Below are positions 1-10,089 of a stretch of 37,500 bases of DNA, one piece after another. The stretch lies in contig NC_091549.1 in the NCBI RefSeq assembly GCF_042767895.1, positions 36,460,877 through 36,498,376 on the forward strand, in the 5' to 3' direction. Source of the DNA: Penaeus vannamei. Lineage: Eukaryota > Arthropoda > Malacostraca > Decapoda > Penaeidae. The position numbers and the translations under genes were made by a program. Under the pieces are notes generated by a model, which made no database searches, was not told the DNA's origin, and saw nothing but the letters and a program-made list of their open reading frames with translations. How positions within the stretch are numbered: the stretch's first letter is position 1; every line of letters begins with the position of its first letter.

Positions 1-1759
1 CTACAACTAAGATTGGTAGAAGAAAAAAAAATATATATCCCAGTCAACAATAAAAAGTTTGATACTATTCCCTTTGTTTTATAATTATATCTGGATAAAA
101 GAAAATAATAACCACATACCTATTAGAGGATAAAGTTTATCTGCCAATTACACAATAACATTACTGTAGCAAAAATAGGTGCAACTTCATAGTGGCCTGA
201 GGATACTGTGTGCTACTTATCTTTCTGGTAAAATTTATTACAACAGTAAATGAATGGACTGATCTTGGAATGCTAAAAATGAGAATGTATACAGGTACTA
301 CCTAGTCTTTCTTTTACTCTACAAATGCACAATCTATGAATATTATGTATCACACAATCTCTTGAGTAAAAGTACCGACAATAACAGCTAAAAGGACTGA
401 TGATCTTGGATTGTTGAAAATCTTGAGCACAATTATAATTTTATGTGTTATCCGTGTCATCTTTAGGCACATCAAAAATATTTATGATTGGAGTTGATGA
501 ACAACAATTCTATGTGTTGATACACCGAACATCAAATTTTCCTTGGTTATATGTGAAAAAAGAATAATACTAGGATCAAGGAAATGCATTTCTTGTGAAT
601 CCAAGAACAAAATCTAGATAAAATTTATTAATGATCACAATTTTGTGCTGATCAAGATTTGGGGGGGGGGGGGTTGTATTATCAATAAATAATGCTCTTT
701 ACTTCTGCAATAAGCAAATATTGTTAACACAGAGAACAGACGTTATCTAAATCAATAGTACTAGTACTGAACAGCTGTATTCTCTTCACTAGCATATATA
801 TATATATTTTCATCAGCAACACAAAACTACAAAATATATAATTATGAGGGATTTACAATGTTTAATGATCACAATTTTGTGCTGATCAAGATTTTTTTTG
901 GGGGGGGGGTTGTATTATCAATAAATAATGCTCTTTACTTCTGCAATAAGCAAATATTGTTAACACAGAGAACAGATGTTATCTAAATCAATAGTACTAG
1001 TACTGAACAGCTGTATTCTCTTCACTAGCATATATATATATTTTCATCAGCAACACAAAACTACAAAATATATAATTATGAGGGCTTTACAATGTGTTCT
1101 TTCTTCTAATTTCAGTTCCAAATACTACACACAAAAATAAGAAAATGATAAAATTCAGTAAACACTATTGAAAATGAATATAATAATCAATAAAAGGTGC
1201 TTTGGCTATACATTGATATGGTTTGCTACCAAAGATTTTTTGTCAATCTCAGGTATAACATAAAATGATAGATACCTCTGTCCAAAGAAGAAAATGTATG
1301 GAACTAAAAATATAGTTTAACTTTTAACCATCATCATTCTCTCTTTTTTATTTTGTAAGATCTGCTATATAATATTGAGAAAAAAGCAAAAAATGTTCTG
1401 CAGTGCAGTGGTATTAATGGCAATATAAAGAAAAAGAACAAATGTAGTAACTGATCAAATATTCTCTTCTGGTCAGAGTCAGAATCATACCATCAAACAA
1501 CTATGAAAGGTAGATCTACTTCAGTAATGTTACATCTATATCATAATAACAGGACTTGGGAAATCTATGACATTCTTCAAAAGAAAATAGAAATGCTAAG
1601 CACATGGAGTACATATATTCTTTCAAACCTAGATTACTAGTAAAATGAGACCATTTTATATAGAATATACACTAAATAGCAACCAAACTTTTTTTTTAGA
1701 CTAAACAGTACTATCCATTATTTTTTCCCATATTTTTGGTAAAAACTGTTTTATTATAT
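1..1759 (-). other. AT-rich 3' flank of the Popeye gene
   Basis: No coding region recognised. If the terminal exon is right, this holds the 3' UTR and downstream flank. AATAAA hexamers on the minus strand occur at 1755-1750 (too close to the stop to be convincing) and 1352-1347. The 234-bp tandem duplication lies within it. Confidence 0.5.
628..1095. repeat. 234-bp tandem duplication (two near-identical copies)
   Basis: Copy 1 spans 628-861 and copy 2 spans 862-1095. Both start at TTAATGATCACAATTTTG and end at ACAATGT. Differences seen are few: the T/G homopolymer (T3G13 against T8G10), one C/T change, one A/C change and a shorter TA run in copy 2. The near identity implies a recent event. 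Confidence 0.95.
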
Positions 1760-1873
1760 CTAAGTAACAATCACTTTGCTGAGAGCAGTCACATCTGTAG
1801 GTAATGCAAATAATTGAGACCTTGATACTGTTCTAAGAAACATAGGAATCCCGGGTAATATTAAGGTGTTAAA
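1760..1873 (-). CDS. Candidate terminal exon of the Popeye gene with TAG stop
   Basis: Possible last coding exon: 37 codons plus TAG at 1762-1760. Read from the acceptor at 1873 it is phase 0 and begins FNTLILPGIPMFLRTVSR, ending ALPTDVTALSKVIVT. An alternative acceptor with a better pyrimidine tract (CTATGTTTCTTAG) would start it at 1832 in phase 2, keeping only the part from TVSRSQL onward. In-frame TAG TAG precedes 1873. The mixture of Leu/Pro/Ser/Thr with normal codon variety stands out from flanking AT-rich DNA, and a Ser/Arg segment followed by a hydrophobic end is plausible for a tail. The link to exon E across a 2.2-kb intron is inferred only from phase and order. Confidence 0.42.
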   Translation of the reverse strand, partial: FNTLILPGIPMFLRTVSRSQLFALPTDVTALSKVIVT

Positions 1874-2149
1874 CTACTATTCAAAAGCTATTAACTGTGA
1901 ATAGATAAAGAAGCTGAGAGCCCCTGAAGTAATCCTGAAATAGGTTTGGCAGATGGAAAATATACAACCGTGTATTATGAGAAAGTTTCATAAAAGTAAT
2001 GTCCCATTTCCGAGAAACTACTATCAATGAACAGATAAATCTTGAAAAACTCATGGAAATGTACAATAATATCTTCAGTGCAATCAGATCTGGAACAAAA
2101 TTCTGTTCCATCTCCCTGAACTATTTCTACCAATTTATTGATAATATTG

Positions 2150-2183
<34 letters not shown>

Positions 2184-4047
2184 TTGCATGAATTTACTAG
2201 TTATAAAAATGAACCCTCATAGATATGAACATTAGTCTTAGATACTTTTCATCAAAAATAAGTGATAAAAGCCTATAAATTTGCTTGAAGTCAATAAAAA
2301 TTCATATCTACTAATCAGACAATACTACAACTGAATGAGTAAACCTAGAAGTCAATAAGAGCCTTGAGAATTTCTATATCATTAATTATGTTTTTTCTCC
2401 TAATTGTAAAATGATCTTTAAAATATAAATCAAGAAATCTTATACAGCTTACATGCAGTCTACTAAACGTTTCTGTATGTCTTATGCAGTAGTCCATAAT
2501 GTCTAACTTGTTAAAATATGACTTTCTAATAACCATTCCAAAATTTACATATATGATTACTCAGCTATAGACAGGAATCTTTTATTCAAACCAGCATTCA
2601 CAAAATTCAAACCTTCCACTATAAAATAAATAAAAAATAATCATTTTTAAATCACCAAATCACAGACCACAATAAAACTTCCTGACACCACTTCATTCTC
2701 ATGAAACACAAATTGCATGACTCGGAAAGAAAACTAAGATGGTGGAGAGGGTAGCTATAGATGCTCCCTCAACCAGTCACTTCATGCTCCTCCTTTGGCA
2801 AAATGCAATCTTTGTTCTCATCTTAAAATTTTCATGCATGATGAGCTAACATCACACTGCTTGGGAAAAAAAAGATTCCTATAAAACAAGAGCTTCACAG
2901 CTACATCACCATCAACTGAGTATCCTGCCTTAAAGGATAGCAAGACAACACGGTTTTGAAATAAGGAAAAGAAAAAAAAGGCTAGAAACTGAATAGGACA
3001 TGGCTAAATTAGAAAATCCCTAAGACGCGCATAACCAGACTCGGACCAAAAGGCATCCTAAACTCTCGTGCAGTAATGAGGTATGTTTGAACTGTAGTGT
3101 AACTCTCTGTTGCAAACACTGACATCAGCCAGAGAGACAAGTCAGGACACCTCAATCCAGTAGACATTCCAGATACTCTAGGGCAAAACTTACTACATAC
3201 TGTACTATGGTATGGTAACAACACAGACATGATGTGGTCAAACTATGGTTAAAAAAAAGCAACAGGAACTAAGAGGGGAAAGATCATTTGTTACAACTAA
3301 AGTTGGGAAATGTTTAAATAAAGAGGAAAAGATGAGGAAAAAATTAAAGAAAAGAAGCACCAACACAATTAAACACAGAGAGTGGCTGTTGAAACTGAAA
3401 AGTTTATGTTTTTTTTTATAAACTATGATAGAAAAAATACTATAAAAAGAAAGATTTTTACAGATATATCTCCCGAAAACATGAAATATCTTAAGAAACA
3501 AGTTGTATCAAGAAAACTTTCTAAATACTCACAAAGACCTTGAAATTTATCACTTTCATGGATGAAAAAGATAAGAACAATTATTTTCAGTTCTGTTCTC
3601 TTCTCAGCCTAATTACTTTGTAGTCACATGAAATATAATAAGGCACTATGTTTAGGGGACTATGTATTTTCTGATAGCAATCATTCAAAAATCAAGAGAA
3701 TATTACACTAATCAAATACTAGTCAGGAGTTGGAACACTCAAAGTATGATAAAATTTCATCTTATGCCATTGACTTAAAAGGTTAGTTTTTAATTTGGGA
3801 GTACATATCCTTATATGGGAATCGACAACCAATAAAATAGTTACAAAAAATACAAATAAAACAATAATTATAAAGCAAAAGTAACAGATATAAAGTCACA
3901 AAAAAGAACAGTGCAATATCAAAATGAAAATAAGGATAAAAAAGGGAAGGGGTATTGATACTACTGTTAACTTAAACTTGTTTAACAGAAGAATACAGGA
4001 ACAAGAGGAGAGGACAAATTGCACCACTGGTTCTGATGCAAACTTAC
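1874..4047 (-). other. Inferred intron or non-coding DNA
   Basis: AT-rich. Contains a run of about 32 A on the plus strand at 2150-2181. Several exon-like fragments (2760-2800, 3009-3242) were examined and not accepted because their phases do not connect. Confidence 0.4.
2150..2181 (+). repeat. poly(A) tract, about 32 nt
   Basis: Uninterrupted A run on the plus strand following TTGATAATATTG. It could be the tail of a short retroposon, but no element body or target-site duplication was recognised. Confidence 0.9.
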
Positions 4048-4131
4048 TCTTCTAAACTCTGCAATCTGCGGGTATTGGTAAAGGTTTGGTAAGAAAATCT
4101 TTCCCTGTGTCTTACATGGGTATGGTGGCTC
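4048..4131 (-). CDS. Candidate exon E of the Popeye gene tail
   Basis: Possible 84-bp exon, 28 codons, phase 0 at both ends. The donor GTAAGTTTG is close to consensus. The acceptor ends CCTAAAAG with a weak pyrimidine tract and an in-frame TAA immediately upstream, so the exon cannot be longer. The peptide runs EPPYPCKTQGKIFLPNLY and ends QYPQIAEFRR. It is rich in Pro, Tyr and basic residues and sits in an island of higher GC than its surroundings. Position, strand and phase all suit the cytosolic tail of the Popeye protein. I do not recognise a named motif. An alternative acceptor 3 nt inward would drop only the first Glu. Confidence 0.55.
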
Positions 4132-4453
4132 CTTTTAGGCTATCATAATGGTATTTTCAACATTTGCAAATAAATCAAGCAAAAGACATTAGCATTTTCA
4201 GGAAATTCTGGAGAGGAAATACTTTATACAACTAAACTATGGTTAATTATAAACTAAAAAGAGCCATGTACAATAATTTCTTTTGTAATTGGTCATCTTA
4301 AATCTATTAAGAAAGAAACTATAATTAACCCCTTTGGGATCATTTCCCCAATATAAGTACAAAAATTCCAAATAGAAGAATATATATCACAAGTTAAATT
4401 TTTACAAAGGCTATGGTAATATATATTTCTGATACCATAATATAAGCGCATAC

Positions 4454-4501
4454 CAGAAAGATTCCATTTTCTATATTCAAGGTGCCATCATCTGAGCAAC
4501 A
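4454..4501 (-). CDS. Candidate short exon D of the Popeye gene tail
   Basis: Possible 48-bp exon, phase 0 on both sides, so it would follow exon C without a shift. The acceptor has a pyrimidine-rich run (TTCTCTCTGCCTG) ending at AAAAG, with in-frame TGA and TAA just upstream. The donor is GTATGC. The peptide is CCSDDGTLNIENGIFL, acidic and of ordinary composition rather than AT-driven. I do not recognise it as a conserved domain. In POPDC proteins the segment after the Popeye domain is variable and acidic, which would agree. A microexon of this size can arise by chance in 2 kb of AT-rich intron, so this is tentative. Confidence 0.4.
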
Positions 4502-6700
4502 CTTTTATCAGGCAGAGAGAACATAAAATGGGTACTGAAATCTGGAATAAACTACAAAATTTTTAATAATGCAGCTATGACACAATAAAGTGAGAATGAA
4601 ACATCAAATAACAATTACTTGTGACTATCATTTAGCATTATCTGTCCCAAGGAGGTTAATTTGAAAGATAAGTTTCAAGCTAAAATTATATGGATGAATT
4701 CTAGCAAGATCTATTTTACCAATGTCACATCATAAGAAAAGGTCTGTAAATATATATATATTTTTTGCATTAAGATTGCTAAACAGTGCCTGGAGCAAGT
4801 AGTTGATGTCAAAAAACATTGCACCAAAAACATGTTAAAAGATAATAACATAATAGTAATCAATTGAATGAAAAAATCAAGGCAAATAACTGTGTATAAA
4901 AAAGTTATATAGCTTTTTCTCTAAAAGATACAAAAATATGTTTACTCTCATAGAAAAATAACAATCTAAAGACACAGTAATATAAAATAAATGTAAAGAA
5001 CAATAGCCTATGAAATTAACCAGCCCTGGCAAAGTGAATTCATGATGTAAACCCAAATATTCCACAATATGTAACAAAATCCTTAGACTAACAACAGTCA
5101 AGATGAACTACAAGACAGACCTTCTGATTAGTAAAGTCAGAAAATATCCTAGGTAAGTAATAGAAGTTAATAAATATAGTCTTTCTTATGTTTATAAGAA
5201 AGAAAAGATTATAGTAAGTATAAACTGCATAAAAAATCTGGCTACATATATTAGCACATAAATGCATTTCATGATAAAATCATCTAAGGAAAGTGATTTA
5301 TTTAAATGAGAAGAAAACCATTCCTTTGAGAGTATGTGGAGATATGAAAGAAATATAACATTTAGGCAATATATAAATTCCTCTACATGAGGCTACCATA
5401 TGGAATCATATCAAGTTTTATCAACTATTTGAAAAAAATCATGACTGTCGTATCTCTACCAAAAACAGTATGCTCAAAATTTGGCTTTCTAAAAAAAAAA
5501 AAAAAAAGAATAAGAAAAATCTAAAATAATATGTTAACATTCACAAAATGACAGAATGAAAGATAGAGAAAAAAGACAGTATCATAAATCATAAAAATGA
5601 TTTTAAAAATGTACAGAAAAAGAAAGTCAAAAGTTAGATAAAGGTCATAAGATAATAATATAAACTTATAAAAAGAAAAAAAAAATCTTCTCTTACAATG
5701 AAATACTGACTATCTATGGCAAAATGTGCTCTGACATCTGCATCCATCAAATCACATCAAAATCGTCTCTAAATTTACTTACATGATAATGGCAGCTTCG
5801 AGTAGGTGGCAAGCATTTCATATTAGGATATACTTACTGTTTGGATGTTATTTTATTGATTTATCATTAATGTTTTTATTTTTTCATAATATTTATACCT
5901 CTAATGTCATTAGCTGATTCTCTCTTAATGTACATTTACTGTACTTTATATAACGGGAAATACAATATTTTTGGCTGTATGGTCTACTTGTTATACTTTG
6001 AAATGATGTTAAAGAGTAAGACCGTGAATTTACATTTCCTCTTTTCTGATACTTTTCATATAGTCAATCCGTCTACTTTTTCACCTTTCTTATGGACATG
6101 ATTTTCCCCTATTTTCTATTTCTAATTTTGTAACTGATTTATATGTGTGCTGTATGAAATAAACCATAACAAAGCTATGTGCAGTCATACCTTGGAAAAA
6201 GTGATTTTATATAACAAAAAAAAAAGAAAAGAAAAAGAAAGAAAGTATAGTAAAAAACTATTCTGGAGACTACTTATGTTCAGAGAACAAAACTTACTGA
6301 AATCTTAACATACAGAACCAAACATGAAGTAGTAAAAAAAAGTGGATTGAGTAATAACTGTTCCTCACCCATGTTAGAAACTCTGTATTTAACCATTAAT
6401 ATTCACAATCTTCTCTTACTATATGTGGTAATAAATTTTTTGAATTAAATAATTTTCTCAAATCAACACTATTTTCTTAAATTCAGTTCTTTCTAGGATT
6501 AATCAGTAATTTTGGTAAGGTGCCATTGTTATTTTTCTTTAGTTATGAAACTTTTATGTGCATTTAAATACCATCCTTTTAAACTGAATAACCCACAAAA
6601 GCCAGTTGATTTGCAATAAGCTAGAATAATGGAACAAGATAAGAAAATATTGATAAAAAAATTCAGCAGTGTTCATAAATTCCCATAAAAAAATAATTAC
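4502..6700 (-). other. Inferred intron, AT-rich
   Basis: Between exon C and candidate exon D. No open stretch with coding character was found on either strand. It contains only short A-rich runs (5491-5507, 6219-6243). Confidence 0.5.
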
Positions 6701-6841
6701 CTGCATAAGCTTCTTTACGACATCTCTGCCTAAAATGTGGTCAAACACTGCTTGAAGAAACTGGTCGCCCATAATTGTGAGCTTGAGTTTGTCACGATGC
6801 CAGATCAACACTCGAGAATCTTCTATGGCTGTTGCTGAGAC
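6701..6841 (-). CDS. Popdc: Popeye domain protein, exon C (end of Popeye domain)
   Basis: Internal exon of exactly 47 codons, phase 0 at both ends. The acceptor TTATTCCTTCAG is strong and the donor is GTAATT. The peptide begins VSATAIEDSRVLIWHRDKL, completing FFQ|VSATA (the FQVT-type motif), and ends in FDHILGRDVVKKLMQ. The acidic-Cys/Ser-Arg-x-L-x-W-x-R-x-K-L block and the I-(G/L)-G-(K/R)-D-(V/I)-x-x-K-L ending match the last third of the Popeye domain. Together exons A-C give 134 uninterrupted residues, close to the roughly 150-residue domain. After this point family members diverge, so finding the following exons is harder. Reading through the donor adds only a short intronic tail. Confidence 0.92.
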
Positions 6842-7360
6842 CTGAAGGAATAAATTGGGTTAACATAATATATCAGAAATAAACAGTTTTAGTTGGCATT
6901 TTTGAAAAGTGGAAAGCAGGGATGAATACTGAAAAACAGGAAAATCATGATGAACAAGTTTACATCTTCTGTAGTCTATCTAGTATGCTTATAGTTATGC
7001 CTATCCATCACTGAATGAATGGGAAAACCTCAGTACTAGTAACTGGTTTTGTGTCATTAATCTTTTCAGTTTTTAATGATGTCATTTTATGGAGGGTTCA
7101 CAAAACAATCTATTTTTGTGACATACTTACCTTTTAAAATACAAAGCTCTGCATATTGAAGCACAATTCTGACTTCTTTTAAGAATAATACTATGAACCT
7201 AACTGGGAAACAAACAGAAATATTTGTGAAATAAAGAAATTGCTAGACAGACTGCCTGTTAGTTATGATATATGGATGAATGATGGGTGGAATAACATAA
7301 AGAGAAATAGGCTTATAAGCATATAATGAAAACACTTATTCACTTTTAAGGATAACCAAC
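6842..7360 (-). other. Intron between Popeye exons B and C
   Basis: 519 bp, GT at 7360-7359 and AG at 6843-6842 on the minus strand. AT-rich, nothing else seen. Confidence 0.9.
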
Positions 7361-7463
7361 CTGGAAGAACTCATCAGTAGAGACACCAAACCACTCTGGA
7401 GAGTCAAGGAACTGGTGTTGAGACACAATGTGGAGAGCTCGCCCATTTTGGCTTATCACCAGT
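7361..7463 (-). CDS. Popdc: Popeye domain protein, exon B (cAMP-binding motif DSPEW)
   Basis: Internal exon of 103 bp: 1 nt completing an Arg codon, then 34 codons. The acceptor ends CTATAG and the donor is GTTGGT. The peptide starts LVISQNGRALHIVS, then carries QFLDSPEWFG and ends DEFFQ. In vertebrate POPDC proteins the D-S-P-E motif and the following F-Q-V-T motif line the cyclic-nucleotide pocket, and the Asp of DSP is required for cAMP binding. Both motifs are intact here, so cAMP binding is a reasonable inference. It is spaced from exon A by an 894-bp intron and from exon C by a 519-bp intron. The exon ends in phase 0. No frameshift or stop interrupts it. Confidence 0.92.
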
Positions 7464-8357
7464 CTATAGTTTGAACAAAAGGAATAATGATTAATTTCAA
7501 TATATATCTTATTTCTATCATATATATATTAACTTTACACACTATACATATAAGATGTATGTATATCGACTAGTTATTTTTTCTAATTACTTAAATAACC
7601 AGATAGTACTTAAACTGGCTCTATGTTGAACATGACAATGACAGTTTTTTCTCATGGATACAACTTACAATTAAGTCAACTCATTTAAGTCAAATTCTAG
7701 TTTCCTTTCTTTCATCTGCTTACCTCCTTCCTCACATTATACCCCCCTTTCCTTTTCCTTTCTCTCATCTTCCATCCCTTCCAACCAGTAAGTTCTTAGT
7801 ACCCTGCTCCACTTAGTAGTTGTGTATTTTCCCTGTGATTCCTACCCTTCCTAACTCTGCTCCCACTCCTCCACTTCTCTATTCATTCTTCCTTCTCTTC
7901 TTCCATCCCTCCCCGTTTAACAGCTTCTTTCAGTCCTTCTCTCCACCCATTATTCATGTTCTATATCCCACTCTATATCCCCCTATACTTCCGTAATCTC
8001 ATTACCAGAAACACCATAAGGCGTCTTCTCTGTGCCCTTAAATTTCCCAACCAGTTACATTCTCATATTCCTTTGATAAAGATTACCATACTTCATTTCA
8101 TTTTCTTGTATTCCTACTCTTCAGCCATCACCCAAACTCCCTCTCCTTCTCCTCCTCCTCTTTCTCTTTATAATTCCTGCTCTCGTTTTTGTTTTCCTCC
8201 TCCTCCCTCTCCCCCTCCTCCTCCTCCTCCCCCTACCCCCATCCCCCCGCCCTCCTCCTCTCTCCCTCCGTCTTTTCTTTCTCCCGTTCCACTTCTCGCC
8301 ATCAACAGGTCCTGCCAATCCCTTCCTCTACTCCCGTATTCACGAAGGGGCACACAC
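7464..8357 (-). other. Intron between Popeye exons A and B, with a pyrimidine tract
   Basis: 894 bp bounded by GTGTGT and TATAG. From about 7690 to 8300 the plus strand is strongly pyrimidine-rich, with CTCCTC repeats at 8140-8265. The transcript therefore carries a long GGA/GAG purine tract beginning about 60 nt into the intron. Confidence 0.88.
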
Positions 8358-8515
8358 CTGCCGGAGAGCACGAGCGAGAGCGAATCCACCCGAGTTATCT
8401 TCTCCTGCGCGTAAATCTCTTGGAACTTGACGTAGCGGATGAGTTTCATGCAATTGATGACTCTCTTGAACTGATGGCGAGATACCTTCAGCGGCTGGAA
8501 CAGGCTTCTGTACAC
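8358..8515 (-). CDS. Popdc: Popeye domain protein, exon A (start of Popeye domain)
   Basis: Internal exon on the minus strand: 52 codons plus 2 nt. It begins after a pyrimidine-rich acceptor ending in CTCCTTCAG and ends before the donor GTGTGTGC. The translation opens VYRSLFQPLKVSRHQFKR and ends with SLVLSG plus a split Arg codon. The pattern of an aromatic-Arg-x-Leu-Phe-x-Pro-Leu-x-Val opening, a hydrophobic/basic segment and then a V-D-S-L-S-L-V-L-S-G turn is characteristic of the start of the POPDC/BVES Popeye domain, the cytosolic cAMP-binding fold that follows three membrane helices. An in-frame TAA lies about 50 nt upstream of the acceptor, so the exon cannot extend far to the right. 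The exon ends in phase 2 and joins the next one exactly (AG|A = Arg). Family assignment rests on motif recognition, not on a search. The start codon and membrane region are not on this exon. Confidence 0.9.
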
Positions 8516-8655
8516 CTGAAGGAGATGAGGGTTGATATTAGCGCCACAGATCAGTCGGATGAATTAAGGGAGATTCATGAGGGATTTCTCTGTGATCTCT
8601 GCGGAGGGTGGGTTGCGTTTTAACTTGTCTTTTACATCAAACACATTCATTTTTT

Positions 8656-8816
<161 letters not shown>

Positions 8817-8865
8817 CTACGTGATTGATAAAAATGTTCATCAATACATTGCAAATACACTCACA

Positions 8866-8996
<131 letters not shown>

Positions 8997-9149
8997 ATGG
9001 CGACAACAGAATCTTCCCAATGACACCAAGTATCGTTCAGATTTCCTTGGCGTTGACCAATTCAACTCGAAATATTTTATCACGCCCCTCAAACCATTGT
9101 CAGTGTCTCATAAAATAATAGAAGAATGTTTTTCATTGGGACTAAAGAA

Positions 9150-9496
9150 AATGAGTGATAGTAATTGTAATGATGTGATGATGTTGATAATAAATGTATC
9201 AATAATTATGAAAATGAATAAAAAAGATCACAACTACTATTATAACGATAACAATTACCTTTATTATCGTGATGATGACTATGGTGACTGATGATGATGA
9301 TGATAACATCAATATTGATAACGAAAACGATAATTATGATAATGACAATAAAAATAGTAATAGCATTAAAATGTAACAATTACAATACCAACAACAGCAA
9401 TGCCAGCAGGAATGAAATTGATAATAAAAATCAATAATAACAATAACAACAATAACAACAATAATAACAGTAATAGTAATAGTATCAATAATAATG

Positions 9497-9551
<55 letters not shown>

Positions 9552-9701
9552 GGGTGGTGCTGCCGCTAATAATAATAATATTGACAATAAGAATAACAAT
9601 GATAATAATAATAATAACAACAACAGTTAATCATAATAATAGTACTGATAACAGTAGTAGTAATAAAAAAAATAATGATAATAGCAATAATAATAATAAT
9701 G

Positions 9702-9746
<45 letters not shown>

Positions 9747-9998
9747 TGAGTAATAAAGATTATAAGAATAATGGGGACGATGATGATAATACTAATATGG
9801 TAATGATAATACTACTATAAATAATAATGGAAACTATAACATTACTATTACTACTAACGATAATGGTAATGCTAATGATAATAATAATGATAATAATAAT
9901 AAAAATGCTAATAACAGTCATATCAATATCATTAATAACTATGGAAATAATAATAACAATAATGATAATGATGATGATAATAATAAAAAAATAATAGC

Positions 9999-10033
<35 letters not shown>

Positions 10034-10089
10034 AAATAATAACAACAACAATAATAACAATAATAATAATAACAATTACAATAAAGTAA
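9150..10089. repeat. AAT/GAT trinucleotide array, about 0.9 kb
   Basis: Interrupted array, densest at 9415-9755 and 9890-10085, dominated by AAT with AAC, GAT and GGT variants. Pure blocks occur at 9500-9548 and 9704-9745. Asn-, Ile- and Leu-rich ORFs here are repeat artefacts. Confidence 0.97.

Noticed and set aside
1212..1276. Possible alternative last exon after acceptor TTCTTCTTTGGACAG (begins RYLSFYVIPEIDKK)
   Set aside because: Short, and downstream of a better stop-bearing candidate. It has no support beyond a good pyrimidine tract, which AT-rich DNA supplies often.
1881..2111. Minus-strand open frame of 76 codons with a good acceptor (CTATTTCAG) near 1938
   Set aside because: The frame is hydrophobic and AT-driven, and it ends in a stop before any donor. 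The overlapping terminal-exon frame at 1760-1873 looks more like coding sequence.
2760..2800. Exon-like minus-strand piece reading NKDCILPKEEHEV
   Set aside because: The acceptor (TTTAAGATGAG) is poor, the donor is ambiguous, and phases do not connect cleanly with neighbours.
3009..3242. Two exon-like pieces (FDHIMSVLLPYHSTVC, then FATESYTTVQTYLI to a TAA) with decent splice sites and matching phase 1
   Set aside because: They would end the protein before the more convincing 1760-1873 exon, and the composition looks translated by chance. Kept only as an alternative 3' end to test with RNA-seq.
5770..5845. Minus-strand stretch with a GTAAGT donor and open peptide PPTRSCHYH
   Set aside because: The only acceptor in range gives an immediate stop in the phase required by exon C.
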